From the NCBI GenBank assembly GCA_910576535.1, contig CAJTKK010000003.1, positions 124,001 to 188,000 on the forward strand: 64,000 nt of DNA, in the 5' to 3' direction. The translations under genes and the position numbers were made by a program. Under the pieces are notes generated by a model that worked only from the letters and a program-made list of their open reading frames with translations, ran no database searches and was not told the DNA's origin. Origin of the DNA: an uncultured Lachnospiraceae bacterium (lineage in GTDB: Bacteria; Bacillota; Clostridia; Lachnospirales; Lachnospiraceae). Positions 34,003 through 42,367 of the stretch are shown in pieces (position 1 is the stretch's first letter; the number at the start of each line of letters is the position of its first letter).

Positions 34003-34932
34003 TTACAAAAAGCTGATAATTTCTTCTTTTGGCGCTTTTGTTTTTTCCACCTTCAGCGCCTCAAGCACCGGACCTTCCCCATTGTAATCCGCAAAATATT
34101 CTTTTTTCACCGCCGCCGTCACTTTAATCCACTGTTTCTCCTCCAGGAAATCCGCCTCCTTGTAAGAACAGGCAAACCCGAGAAAAGCCATATCTTCCGC
34201 GCAGCACGTCATCACCATCCTTCCCGGCACAAAAAATCCCTTGGGAAAGTTCTTCGGTTTTAATACCATTGCCGTAAAACGGACTTTTTTCCCAACATAT
34301 CTTTCCAGATGATCCAAAGAATCCAGATACCATATGCCAAACCCTTGATCGTCCAATTCAATGATTTCATCCTCCAAGTTATAAGGAAGGTCGTCCTCCA
34401 TCATCTCGTCAACCTCCCCTTCGGATGTTTCAAATACAATATCCGCTTTCTGGTTAATCGCTTTGATGTTCCTTTTATAGCTGTTTAAGTCCTCAATGCC
34501 GTCGCAGCGGTTAAAAATAATCAGCTCCGACTTCCTTATCATCTCTGCCAGCAATGTTTTCATATTGTTGAAATACATCGAAAAGGTGGAAGCGTCTATC
34601 GTTGTCACCTGCTGCTCCACCGACCAATGCCAAGGCAGCTTCATATTCTTGAAGTTCCACATGCCGTTATACTCTATAATAATCCGTTCCGGCTTGTGCT
34701 TTTTTTCCAGCTCTATTAAATGAGCAGGCGTAAAGTCTTCCTCATCCTCTATGAATTCCAGTTCTGTCCGGCTCGCTTCCAGCAAAGTATTCCCATATTC
34801 GCTTTCCCCTTCTTCGCAAAGAATGAGAAGGGTTTTCCCTTTCACCTGAAAATAAGGCTGATCCAATGTATAGGCAATGAACTCTGTCTTGCCGCTTTCC
34901 AAAAATCCGTTAATTATATAAACCGGTTTCAT
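34003..34932 (-). CDS. CobW-like GTPase fused to a DUF1980-like C-terminal domain
   Basis: Protein of 309 residues. The G domain begins at once with IINGFLESGKTEFI (Walker A, 6-19), has IIIEYNGMW near 84-92 in place of the usual IETTG-type segment, and NRCD near 141-144 as a guanine-specificity-like motif. The normal CobW CxCC metal motif is not visible. From about residue 205 it resembles the TIGR03943/DUF1980 domain: GKKVRFTAMV, then GRMVMTCCAEDMAFLGF. DUF1980 proteins usually pair with YcgR-like permeases and CobW GTPases, so this may be a natural fusion. It lies 55 bp after the His-rich CobW gene and 46 bp before the S4 gene. Confidence 0.75.
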   Translation of the reverse strand: MKPVYIINGFLESGKTEFIAYTLDQPYFQVKGKTLLILCEEGESEYGNTLLEASRTELEFIEDEEDFTPAHLIELEKKHKPERIIIEYNGMWNFKNMKLPWHWSVEQQVTTIDASTFSMYFNNMKTLLAEMIRKSELIIFNRCDGIEDLNSYKRNIKAINQKADIVFETSEGEVDEMMEDDLPYNLEDEIIELDDQGFGIWYLDSLDHLERYVGKKVRFTAMVLKPKNFPKGFFVPGRMVMTCCAEDMAFLGFACSYKEADFLEEKQWIKVTAAVKKEYFADYNGEGPVLEALKVEKTKAPKEEIISFL

Positions 34933-34987
34933 CCATAACCTCCGTTTTCCTCAAACCGCTGCCGCTTCCCGTTTCCTTTCCATGGGA

Positions 34988-36220
34988 CTACTTTTGAAAG
35001 AGTTTCTTCAGGTTGTCCTCCACAAGCTTAGAACCGATCACGCATATCTTACCCGTTACATCCGGCTTCCCTTCCCTGATGCTGCATTCGCCCGGCACAT
35101 AATCAAAATACACCCAGCTTCCGTCGCCGGCAGGAACCATTCCTTTTGCACGGAGTACAAAACCATATTCGCTTTCCTGTTCCAGCTCCCCTAGCAGCTT
35201 TTTCATTTCCTCTGAAGTATAAGATGCCGGTGTTTCCATCCCCCAACTGGTAAATACTTCGTCCGCATGGTGATGATGATGCCCGCCATGGCTATGGCAG
35301 CATTCCTCCCCATAACCTTCCTGGTGATGCCCGTGACAGCATTCTTCCCCATGTTCTTCCTGGTGATGCCCGTGGCGGCATTCCTCCCCATGTTCTTCCT
35401 GGTGATGCCCGTGACAGCATTCTTCCCCATGTTCTTCGTGATGATGTCCGTGGCAGCATTCTTCCCCATGTTCTTCGTGATGATGTCCGTGACAGCATTC
35501 TTCCTCATGTTCTTCCTGGTGATGCCCGTGGCAGCCGCATGTGCCAGCCGGTCCGTGGTCATGACAAAGTTCCTGCTCATGTTTTCTGCGCACTTCCTCC
35601 ATCAGTTCCGCTTCCAGGTCTTTCGCCCCTTCTATCGTTTCCAGAATATCCCTGCCGTCCAGTTCTTCCCAAGGCGTCGTAACAATCGTCGCTTTCTGAT
35701 TATGCTCCCTTATCATTTCCACACATGCCTCAAGCTTCTGCCCGCTGACTTTTCCTGTCCGGCTTAAGATAATGGTTCCTGCATGTTCAATCTGGTTTGT
35801 AAAAAACTCCCCGAAATTCTTCATATACATCCTGCATTTTGCCGCATCCACGACTGCCACTGCACTGTTAAGCAGCACTTTCTCCGCCGATACCACATCC
35901 TCTACTGCTTTCATCACATCGGAAAGCTTTCCCACGCCAGACGGCTCGATCAAAATTCTTTCCGGCTCATAAGTATCCAATACTTCTTTTAAAGAAGCCC
36001 CAAAGTCCCCTACCAGTGAGCAGCAGATGCAGCCGGAATTCATTTCCTTAATTTCTATCCCGGCCTCCTTCAAAAAACCTCCGTCAATGCCAATTTCCCC
36101 AAATTCATTTTCTATCAATACTACCTTTGTATCTTCCAAAGCCTCCTTTAACAGCTTCTTTATCAGAGTTGTCTTTCCGGCCCCCAAAAAACCGGATACG
36201 ATATCAATTTTTGTCATCAC
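34988..36220 (-). CDS. CobW/COG0523-family metallochaperone-like GTPase with Cys/His repeat insert
   Basis: G3E-family GTPase of about 410 residues. The G domain has GFLGAGKTTLI at 10-20, the switch/metal motif NSGCICCSL near 61-69 (the CxCC metal site), and EPSGVGKLSD near 92-101. Residues 213-318 form a Cys/His/Glu-rich insert with six imperfect 13-residue tandem repeats (CHGHHQEEHGEEC type), a strong metal-binding signature. A CobW C-terminal domain follows (320-410). COG0523 proteins hydrolyse GTP to deliver zinc, cobalt or iron; the specific metal here is unknown. Start is GTG at 36220 or the adjacent ATG at 36217, both behind AAAGGAG. It leads the operon. Confidence 0.88.
   Translation of the reverse strand: MMTKIDIVSGFLGAGKTTLIKKLLKEALEDTKVVLIENEFGEIGIDGGFLKEAGIEIKEMNSGCICCSLVGDFGASLKEVLDTYEPERILIEPSGVGKLSDVMKAVEDVVSAEKVLLNSAVAVVDAAKCRMYMKNFGEFFTNQIEHAGTIILSRTGKVSGQKLEACVEMIREHNQKATIVTTPWEELDGRDILETIEGAKDLEAELMEEVRRKHEQELCHDHGPAGTCGCHGHHQEEHEEECCHGHHHEEHGEECCHGHHHEEHGEECCHGHHQEEHGEECRHGHHQEEHGEECCHGHHQEGYGEECCHSHGGHHHHHADEVFTSWGMETPASYTSEEMKKLLGELEQESEYGFVLRAKGMVPAGDGSWVYFDYVPGECSIREGKPDVTGKICVIGSKLVEDNLKKLFQK
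35300..35533 (-). repeat. 39-bp tandem repeats encoding the Cys/His/Glu insert
   Basis: About six copies of a 39-bp unit inside the CobW-type gene, encoding 13-residue Cys-His-Gly-His-His modules. Copies differ mainly at a Gln/His codon and at one Cys/Arg codon. High similarity at DNA level suggests recent expansion. The complementary strand has long open frames through the repeats that are only a by-product. Confidence 0.88.
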
Positions 36221-36530
36221 CGCATCTGCTCCTTTCTAAAATGCTTTCCAAACTATCTATACCTATGTATTTTGCACTTGTTTTCCGGTAATGTCAAGTT
36301 TAAGACTGTCAGTCCGGCTTTTCATGCCGCAGCTTCTCCCTTTTGCCTTCCAAACACAAACCCCCGCAAATATCTATTCCATTTATCCATGCAATCCTTT
36401 ATAATAATTAGAGTGCGGTTCCCTATCGGGAAATGCGGCTTGGCCAATTAACTTTTACATGGCTGGTCCAGACTTTTTGTCCTGCCGGGACTGCTTCATT
36501 TCATTTTCTCAAGAAAGGAATTCTTCTGCC
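36221..36530. other. intergenic region upstream of the AlaX-type gene
   Basis: 310 bp between the divergent CobW operon and the AlaX-type gene. It holds a likely rightward promoter, -35 TTCCAT (36377-36382), 17-nt spacer, -10 TATAAT (36400-36405), and a leader of about 120 nt with three small hairpins (GTTCCC/GGGAA, TGGCCA/TGGCTG, GTCC/GGAC). I see no T-box core or other known riboswitch motif and no gene. Confidence 0.5.
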
Positions 36531-37742
36531 ATGACGATAAACACAAAAAAACTATACGACGACGATGCTTACCAGTCTGTATTCCATGCGGCCGTGCTTT
36601 CATGTACGCCATATACGGGTTCTGCTAAAAATACGGAACAGGAGTCCCCTCTTTATGATGTCCTTTTGGATCAGACCGCTTTTTTTCCGGAAGAAGGCGG
36701 GCAGAACGCGGATACCGGCTTGATTGACGTTCATCCGGTTCTTGATGTGCAAATCAAAGACGGTTTCATTCACCATATTACCAATGCCCCCTTTGCCCCC
36801 GGCCAGAAAATTACGGGAAGTATCGACTGGAATCCCCGCTATTCCAATATGCAGCAGCATTCCGGCGAGCATATTATGTCCGGGCTGATTCATTCTCATT
36901 TCGGCTATGATAATGTAGGCTTCCATCTTGGCGTAAAAAACGTCACTTTGGATTTTAACGGTTTCCTGACAGACCCGCAGCTAGAAATGATAGAAACGCT
37001 TGCCAACGAAGCCATTTATAAAAACCTGGCAATTTCAGCGTCCTATCCCCCTAAAAGCCAACTGGATTCCATGGAATACCGGAGCAAAATAGAACTGGCC
37101 GGCCCGGTGCGCATTGTCACAATCCCCGGATACGATATCTGTGCCTGCTGCGCCCCCCATGTACGAAGAACCGGGGAAATCGGCATTATAAAAATTACGG
37201 ATGCCATAAAATACAAAGGCGGCATACGCATCAGCATCCAATGCGGCTTCCGCGCATTGGAGGATTACCGCATGAAGCAACGGCAGCTTCATGCCATATC
37301 CGTTCTCTTATCGGCCAGACAGGAAGCGGCCGCCGATGCCGCTTCCAAATTAAAAGATGAGAATTTTGCCCTAAAAGGCCAGATCATCTCGCTGCAAAAC
37401 AGCCTGATCGGGCAAAAAGCGGCCGCCATAGCCCCGGACCAGGAAAATATCTTTCTTCTGGAAAATCATCTAAACCCTGGCGCCCATAAAAATTATGTTA
37501 ACCTTCTGACCGGAAAATGCGCCGGTCTTTGCGCCGTGTTTTCCGGAAACGATACGGACGGCTACCGCTATATTATCTCGTCCAAGACAGAAGATGTCCG
37601 CCCTTTTAACGAACAAATGAAAACACAGCTTTCCGCCAAGGGCGGAGGAAGCAGCCAAATGGCACAAGGTTCCTGCCCCGGCCCTAAAGAACAGATTTTT
37701 TCTTTCTTTCAGACATGCGGCATCCCCTTTACGGCCTGTTAG
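36531..37742 (+). CDS. AlaX-type alanyl-tRNA editing protein (long form)
   Basis: About 403 residues from the ATG at 36531. The N-terminal domain contains FFPEEGGQNADTG near 49-61, and the editing core has QQHSGEHIMS near 109-118 (zinc HxxxH) and CACCAPHVRRTGE near 203-215 (Cys/His zinc ligands). It deacylates mischarged Ser- or Gly-tRNA(Ala) in trans. The C-terminal 150 residues resemble the AlaRS DHHA1 region (KGGGSSQMAQGS near 371-382), so it is the AlaX-L type. An in-frame start at 36459 is rejected because it lies in the predicted leader. Confidence 0.92.
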   Translation: MTINTKKLYDDDAYQSVFHAAVLSCTPYTGSAKNTEQESPLYDVLLDQTAFFPEEGGQNADTGLIDVHPVLDVQIKDGFIHHITNAPFAPGQKITGSIDWNPRYSNMQQHSGEHIMSGLIHSHFGYDNVGFHLGVKNVTLDFNGFLTDPQLEMIETLANEAIYKNLAISASYPPKSQLDSMEYRSKIELAGPVRIVTIPGYDICACCAPHVRRTGEIGIIKITDAIKYKGGIRISIQCGFRALEDYRMKQRQLHAISVLLSARQEAAADAASKLKDENFALKGQIISLQNSLIGQKAAAIAPDQENIFLLENHLNPGAHKNYVNLLTGKCAGLCAVFSGNDTDGYRYIISSKTEDVRPFNEQMKTQLSAKGGGSSQMAQGSCPGPKEQIFSFFQTCGIPFTAC

Positions 37743-37883
37743 CGTTTTTTCAGGAATACCCGCTGACGCAAGCGCAAACCTGAACGGACAAAGCGTTCCG
37801 CTTTGGGCATTCTTCTTCTATCATTTATTCTCCCCCTCCTACATAGAATTTAAAAACATCACATAACTTCGGAGGGATATGCT

Positions 37884-38570
37884 ATGCGTCAATATGATTC
37901 TTATTCCACCGGTATTAAAATTGCCATTGTAGGAAGAAACAAAGATACTGCCAATTATGAGAATGCTTTAAAAGAAATGGGGGTAAGATATACCGTTACT
38001 ATGGATTTGGGACGGCTGTCCGGCTATGACGGCCTCCTGCTTCCAGGCGGCGGGGACATTACCCCGGCCTTTTTCGGCCAGAAAAACCAAGGATCCAGAA
38101 ATATTGATATTGAACTGGATATTATCCAGCTTCAGGCTTTGGATCTATTTGTCAAATGGGAACGTCCCGTTTTAGGCATCTGCAAAGGGATGCAAGTCAT
38201 TAATGTCTTCTTCGGCGGCACAATCATACAGCATATCAGGGAATTGTCAAGACACGCTTGGGAAAACGGCGATAAAATGCATACCGCATCCGCCCAAGCT
38301 GGTTCTTTCCTTGAAAATCTGTACGGTGAACATATGACGGTCAACAGCGCACACCATCAGGCCATTGGCAAGCTTGGGCAGGGACTTTGCATGGCACAGA
38401 CTGCAGAAGACGGGATTATCGAAGGAATATCCCACGATAGGCTGCCGCTTTTGGGAGTGCAATGGCATCCGGAAAGGTTGTTTTCCACATCCGTGTATAC
38501 GACAGACGGACCGTCAAATGGAAAAGTTCTTTTTTCCTACTTCCTTTCTTTATGTTCCCCCTGCCTCTGA
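37884..38570 (+). CDS. class I glutamine amidotransferase-like hydrolase (PuuD/GATase1 type)
   Basis: Protein of 228 residues of the gamma-glutamyl-gamma-aminobutyrate hydrolase-like family. LLPGGGDITPAFFG (52-65) is the oxyanion segment, LGICKGMQVINVFFGG (97-112) has the nucleophile Cys, and VQWHPERLF (192-200) contains the catalytic His-x-Glu pair. Substrate could be gamma-glutamyl-GABA or another gamma-glutamyl conjugate; no polyamine genes lie nearby. GGAGGGATATGCT precedes the ATG. It is separated by 141 bp from the AlaX-type gene and overlaps the convergent DUF2974 gene by 34 bp. Confidence 0.9.
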   Translation: MRQYDSYSTGIKIAIVGRNKDTANYENALKEMGVRYTVTMDLGRLSGYDGLLLPGGGDITPAFFGQKNQGSRNIDIELDIIQLQALDLFVKWERPVLGICKGMQVINVFFGGTIIQHIRELSRHAWENGDKMHTASAQAGSFLENLYGEHMTVNSAHHQAIGKLGQGLCMAQTAEDGIIEGISHDRLPLLGVQWHPERLFSTSVYTTDGPSNGKVLFSYFLSLCSPCL

Positions 38571-39799
38571 GCCTTCCCCTTGCCGGGGCGGTTTCCTTCC
38601 TTCCGCCTCTTTTTTTCTTCCTTGCGCAGGCGGTTTTCCTCCATTCTTTGTCTGCCTGCCTCCAATTTCACCCTTCCTTCTTCCGCGCGTTCCTGCAACT
38701 CCTCTTTGATTTCCTCTTTCGCGCGTTCGCCGGTCAGCTCAAATAAAGAAGCAATAATTTTTTTCATCATGGACGCTGTTTCCCCATCCAGCCCTTTTAA
38801 GGCAGTCACTACGGCTGTCATATTCTTTTTCCAGTCAGAAGTAAAATCAATCAAAGTCACAGCCTTTGATGCCGAAACCACTTCATACAGCGTGTCCACA
38901 AAAGAACGGATATGCTCTTCATCCATAGACAAAATCCATTCATTTAATGTATCATCCATGAATTTCCTTCTCTTATATATATCCTTCACTTTTACAAATT
39001 CATCTTCTTTTACCAGCCACGTATAAGGGTCATGCTGCAGTAAGCCAAAAGACTTGCTTTCTACCACCACATAACCGGCTGCATGGGATTCCAAAAGCAT
39101 ACCTACCAAAGAGGAATGGGGGATGATTTTCATTACCCGTCCCGCAATCCGTTCATAGTGTCCCTGTTCCCGTATCTCAGGGCGGAATCCCGGACCGTCA
39201 TGACTATATATTTTTATAATCTTGTCCTGGATTTCTTTTTTGCAGTTCATCGCCGCGAATACCGCAAAGTTCCCCCCTTTCGAATGTCCGCCTATATAAA
39301 AAGGCTGCTGAAAAAGGGCTGCCGCTTTATCCAGATATTCCACGCTCATCAACTGCCCTGCCACAGGCTCGGAAAAAGCCAGGTTAAAATCTTCCTTCCA
39401 GCCGATAATCGTTTCATCCGTCCCCCGGTAGGCAACATAAATGCTCCCGTCTTCCAGGAAAAAAGTTACAGCCGAAAACTGTGTTTCCTTCTCTGTTTCA
39501 ATCCGGTTCACATAATAATTCATGCGCAGCGTGGAAAAACGGATGCTGCCCAGCATCCCTTGGAACAAAGCCGTATTATTTTCCCGGTACCTTTCATCTG
39601 CAAAAAGCTTCTCCCTATCCTGATGCCCATCCAGATATCCAATAGAAACCGGCTCTTTCTTTTCTTCTGCCGAAGGCACCATACCATCAAACTTCAAATA
39701 AGAAAATTGACATAAAACAAGGCTGTCCACCTCATTTAACGGTTTTTCGGAAAAAGTATAATCCCCATACTCCTTAAAATAATCCAATATTGTACCCAT
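38537..39799 (-). CDS. DUF2974 (Mbeg1-like) alpha/beta-hydrolase
   Basis: About 420 residues. The lipase-like core contains IGGHSKGGNFAVFAAMN near 176-192 (GxSxGG nucleophile elbow) and YSHDGPGF near 206-213, matching the DUF2974 family of Firmicutes hydrolases. The C-terminal 90 residues are extremely charged (runs of Lys, Arg and Glu), probably a long helix. No signal peptide. The ATG at 39799 lies four bases after the stop of the NdpA-like gene, so translation is probably coupled; the much longer frame to 39925 overlaps that gene. Its natural substrate is unknown. Confidence 0.85.
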   Translation of the reverse strand: MGTILDYFKEYGDYTFSEKPLNEVDSLVLCQFSYLKFDGMVPSAEEKKEPVSIGYLDGHQDREKLFADERYRENNTALFQGMLGSIRFSTLRMNYYVNRIETEKETQFSAVTFFLEDGSIYVAYRGTDETIIGWKEDFNLAFSEPVAGQLMSVEYLDKAAALFQQPFYIGGHSKGGNFAVFAAMNCKKEIQDKIIKIYSHDGPGFRPEIREQGHYERIAGRVMKIIPHSSLVGMLLESHAAGYVVVESKSFGLLQHDPYTWLVKEDEFVKVKDIYKRRKFMDDTLNEWILSMDEEHIRSFVDTLYEVVSASKAVTLIDFTSDWKKNMTAVVTALKGLDGETASMMKKIIASLFELTGERAKEEIKEELQERAEEGRVKLEAGRQRMEENRLRKEEKKRRKEGNRPGKGKAQRQGEHKERK

Positions 39800-39803
39800 A
39801 TTT

Positions 39804-40826
39804 TCACCATCGCGCTTCCAGATGACCGATATTTTTAATCCATACTGAAACTGTGCCGTCCGGGTTCGTGATAAATTCCACGCTTCCCGGATTATTATAC
39901 TGCTCCATGGGAATCTTAATTTCAATTCCCGTATCCGTAAACAAATGCTGCTTCTGGTACTTTCTCGTTGTAGCCTCGCTTTGGGGCAGAATTTCTTCCT
40001 TTACCATATCGTACTTTTCCATTTTATCCTGAAAAGCCGTTTTCAATTCCGGTTTCTCTTTAAAAATCTTTTCTGCAATCTCCTCTACGACAAAACCGCC
40101 TTTTTCTTCCAGTTCCTCTTGAATCATATGCTTCGCCTTCATCTGCGCCTCATACTGCGCGGACTCGCCATAGCCTTCTTTCTGCACCGTTTCCACTGCC
40201 TTTGCCACAATAGACAGCTTCGATTTATGGGACATCTGGCTGGAGCATTTTAAAAAAAGATAGGAAAAATAATTTATTTTCTCCCCATTCACTTCATATT
40301 TCCGCTCCACCGCCTCTACTGCCAAATCACTTAACCTTATAATAGCAGCCTCGCTCAAACGCTGGGATTCCGGCGGCAGGATAGATTTATGCCGGATAAT
40401 TTCATTTGTATTGCCGCCCTCTTGTGAAGCCAATGTCCTATGGGTATATAAAGACTTATAGTTCATTTTCAGCAGCCCCAGATATTCTTCATCCCTATAA
40501 CGGAAGCGTACCACAATCAGATCGGCAGGAGGAATATCAATATTGCTATTCATAATGCTGTATAAAAAGCCTGCCATATCTTTGCTCACATCTACAAAAA
40601 AATCATCCGAATACTGTGCCAGCATCCGGTAAACTTCCGATTCCTCTTCATAAAACTTACATTTCTTCCCGTCATCCCCGGAAGAAATCTTTGCAATATG
40701 CTCTTTTAAAAAATCGGCAAACTCCGGTCCAAAGTCCAGTTCCGTATCCGAAAGCGCTGGCATCCCGATGGATGAATCCAGAATATGCACAATCGCCTTT
40801 TTTATCCGAATCTCCTCTTTTACCAT
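39804..40826 (-). CDS. nucleoid-associated protein (NdpA-like)
   Basis: Protein of 340 residues resembling the NdpA/YejK nucleoid-associated family (PF04245). It begins with IKKAIVHILDSSIGMPALSD, followed by the typical FLKEHIAKI region, an acidic central part and a C-terminal beta-rich end. Such proteins bind the chromosome, but the firmicute branch is poorly studied. It sits 73 bp downstream of TrkH and immediately before the DUF2974 gene in the leftward operon. GGGGGGAAGAGG precedes the ATG. Confidence 0.82.
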   Translation of the reverse strand: MVKEEIRIKKAIVHILDSSIGMPALSDTELDFGPEFADFLKEHIAKISSGDDGKKCKFYEEESEVYRMLAQYSDDFFVDVSKDMAGFLYSIMNSNIDIPPADLIVVRFRYRDEEYLGLLKMNYKSLYTHRTLASQEGGNTNEIIRHKSILPPESQRLSEAAIIRLSDLAVEAVERKYEVNGEKINYFSYLFLKCSSQMSHKSKLSIVAKAVETVQKEGYGESAQYEAQMKAKHMIQEELEEKGGFVVEEIAEKIFKEKPELKTAFQDKMEKYDMVKEEILPQSEATTRKYQKQHLFTDTGIEIKIPMEQYNNPGSVEFITNPDGTVSVWIKNIGHLEARW

Positions 40827-40899
40827 CCTCTTCCCCCCATTCTAACCATCCTGTCTTTCCCTAAGCCTGCAGGCTTTGGCCCTGGACGCAAAACCGTCC

Positions 40900-42336
40900 T
40901 CATCTCCTCCAGGTCCTAGGCGAAACAAGAACCAGCACCGGAATCAGCTCCAGCCTCCCCGCCAGCATGTCAAACATTAATACAAACTTAGAAAACCCGG
41001 AAAAAGCGGAATAATTCCCCGCAGGCCCTACCATGTTGAACCCAGGCCCCACATTATTAAAGGTCGTCGCTACTGCAGTAATATTCGTCACAAAATCAAA
41101 TTCATTCAATGAAACCAGGACAAAAGACCCAAGAAAAATCAGGACATAAATCATGGTATATACTTGAATGGACTTTATTACCCCATTCTCCACAATGCGC
41201 CCGTCCATATGTATTTTTTTAATGCTCCTAGGATGTACCACAGAAAATATTTCATTTTTGACGGAACGAAGCAGCACAATCAGCCTGGATACCTTAAAAC
41301 CGCCGCCGGTGCTTCCCGCACACGCACCCAGCAGGGTAAGCAGGAAAAGAATGGACCTGGAAAACTCCGGCCAGACATTATAATCCAGCGTGGCAAAGCC
41401 AGTCGTTGTCATCACAGACACTACCTGAAACAAGGAATGGTGAAAAGCCTGGAACCCGTCGGCAAAAAGTTCCCGTACATCGAAGGCAATCAGTATAGCA
41501 GCCGCCAGCACAATCCCCAAATAAAATCTAAGTTCTTCGCTCCCAAGCGCTTCCTTCGTTTTTTTAATCAGCAGCAGATAAAATACCTGAAAATTAATGC
41601 CGCATAAAAGCATAAATATAATAAATATCGTCTGCACGGCAGTGGAATAGCTTCCAATGCTGGTATTCAACAGGCCAAACCCCCCTGTTCCTGTTGTGGA
41701 AAAGGATAGGGTGGCTGCTTCATATAAACTTAAGCCCGCAAACATCAATGCCGTGATTTCAATAAGCGTAATTGTCAAATAAATCCCATAAAGAATCATC
41801 GCTGTATTCTTTATCTTAGGCACCAGTTTCCCTACGCTAGGACCCGGGCTTTCCGCCCTCATCAAGTGCATATTATAGCTTCCGGACAGCGGCAATACCG
41901 CCAGGATCAGCACCAGCACCCCCATGCCCCCGATCCAATGAGTAAAGCACCGCCAAAACTGAATGCATCTTGACAGCCCTTCCACATCGGTAAGTATCGT
42001 AGCGCCCGTAGTTGTCAGGCCTGATATCGTCTCAAACAAGGCGTCCGTATATGTGGGGAACTCCCCGCTCAGGTAAAAAGGCAGCGCCCCGGTCAAGCTT
42101 AGGATTATCCAGCTTAAGGACACGGTTACAAACCCCTCCTTGGCGTAAAATACCTGACTTTTCGGTTTATACCTCCTGCCAGCCAGGCTGACCGCCAGGC
42201 AGCCCGCTATCACGTATAAAAAGCAAAGCGCGCTTTTTTCCCGGTAAATCAGCCCCACCAGCAAAGGCAATGTCATAAACAGCGCGGCAAATTCTAAAAC
42301 TTTGCATAAAATATAACGGATCACCGAATAATTCAT
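40900..42336 (-). CDS. trkH: TrkH/KtrB-family potassium uptake protein
   Basis: K+-translocating membrane subunit of 478 residues with about ten membrane segments. The selectivity-filter P loops are visible as TTTGATIL near 110-117, STTGTGGFGLLN near 211-222, TTTGFATLDY near 312-321 and FNNVGPGFNMVGP near 434-446, each with the conserved Gly that contacts K+. It works with the TrkA regulator encoded 31 bp upstream on the same strand. SD GAGGGA precedes the start. Both form part of a six-gene leftward transcript. Confidence 0.96.
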   Translation of the reverse strand: MNYSVIRYILCKVLEFAALFMTLPLLVGLIYREKSALCFLYVIAGCLAVSLAGRRYKPKSQVFYAKEGFVTVSLSWIILSLTGALPFYLSGEFPTYTDALFETISGLTTTGATILTDVEGLSRCIQFWRCFTHWIGGMGVLVLILAVLPLSGSYNMHLMRAESPGPSVGKLVPKIKNTAMILYGIYLTITLIEITALMFAGLSLYEAATLSFSTTGTGGFGLLNTSIGSYSTAVQTIFIIFMLLCGINFQVFYLLLIKKTKEALGSEELRFYLGIVLAAAILIAFDVRELFADGFQAFHHSLFQVVSVMTTTGFATLDYNVWPEFSRSILFLLTLLGACAGSTGGGFKVSRLIVLLRSVKNEIFSVVHPRSIKKIHMDGRIVENGVIKSIQVYTMIYVLIFLGSFVLVSLNEFDFVTNITAVATTFNNVGPGFNMVGPAGNYSAFSGFSKFVLMFDMLAGRLELIPVLVLVSPRTWRR

Positions 42337-42367
42337 ATCTCTTCCCTCTACTTTGCATTATCCTCAT

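Noticed and set aside
35267..35767. Long plus-strand open frame through the CobW-type repeats (rich in Met, Ala and Phe)
   Set aside because: It is the reverse complement of the Cys/His/Glu repeats. The repeats keep all frames open; there is no RBS and the predicted protein is low-complexity.
36221..36530. T-box or other known riboswitch before the AlaX-type gene
   Set aside because: The T-box core (AGGGTGGNACCGCG) is absent, and only short hairpins are seen. Retained only as an unexplained leader.
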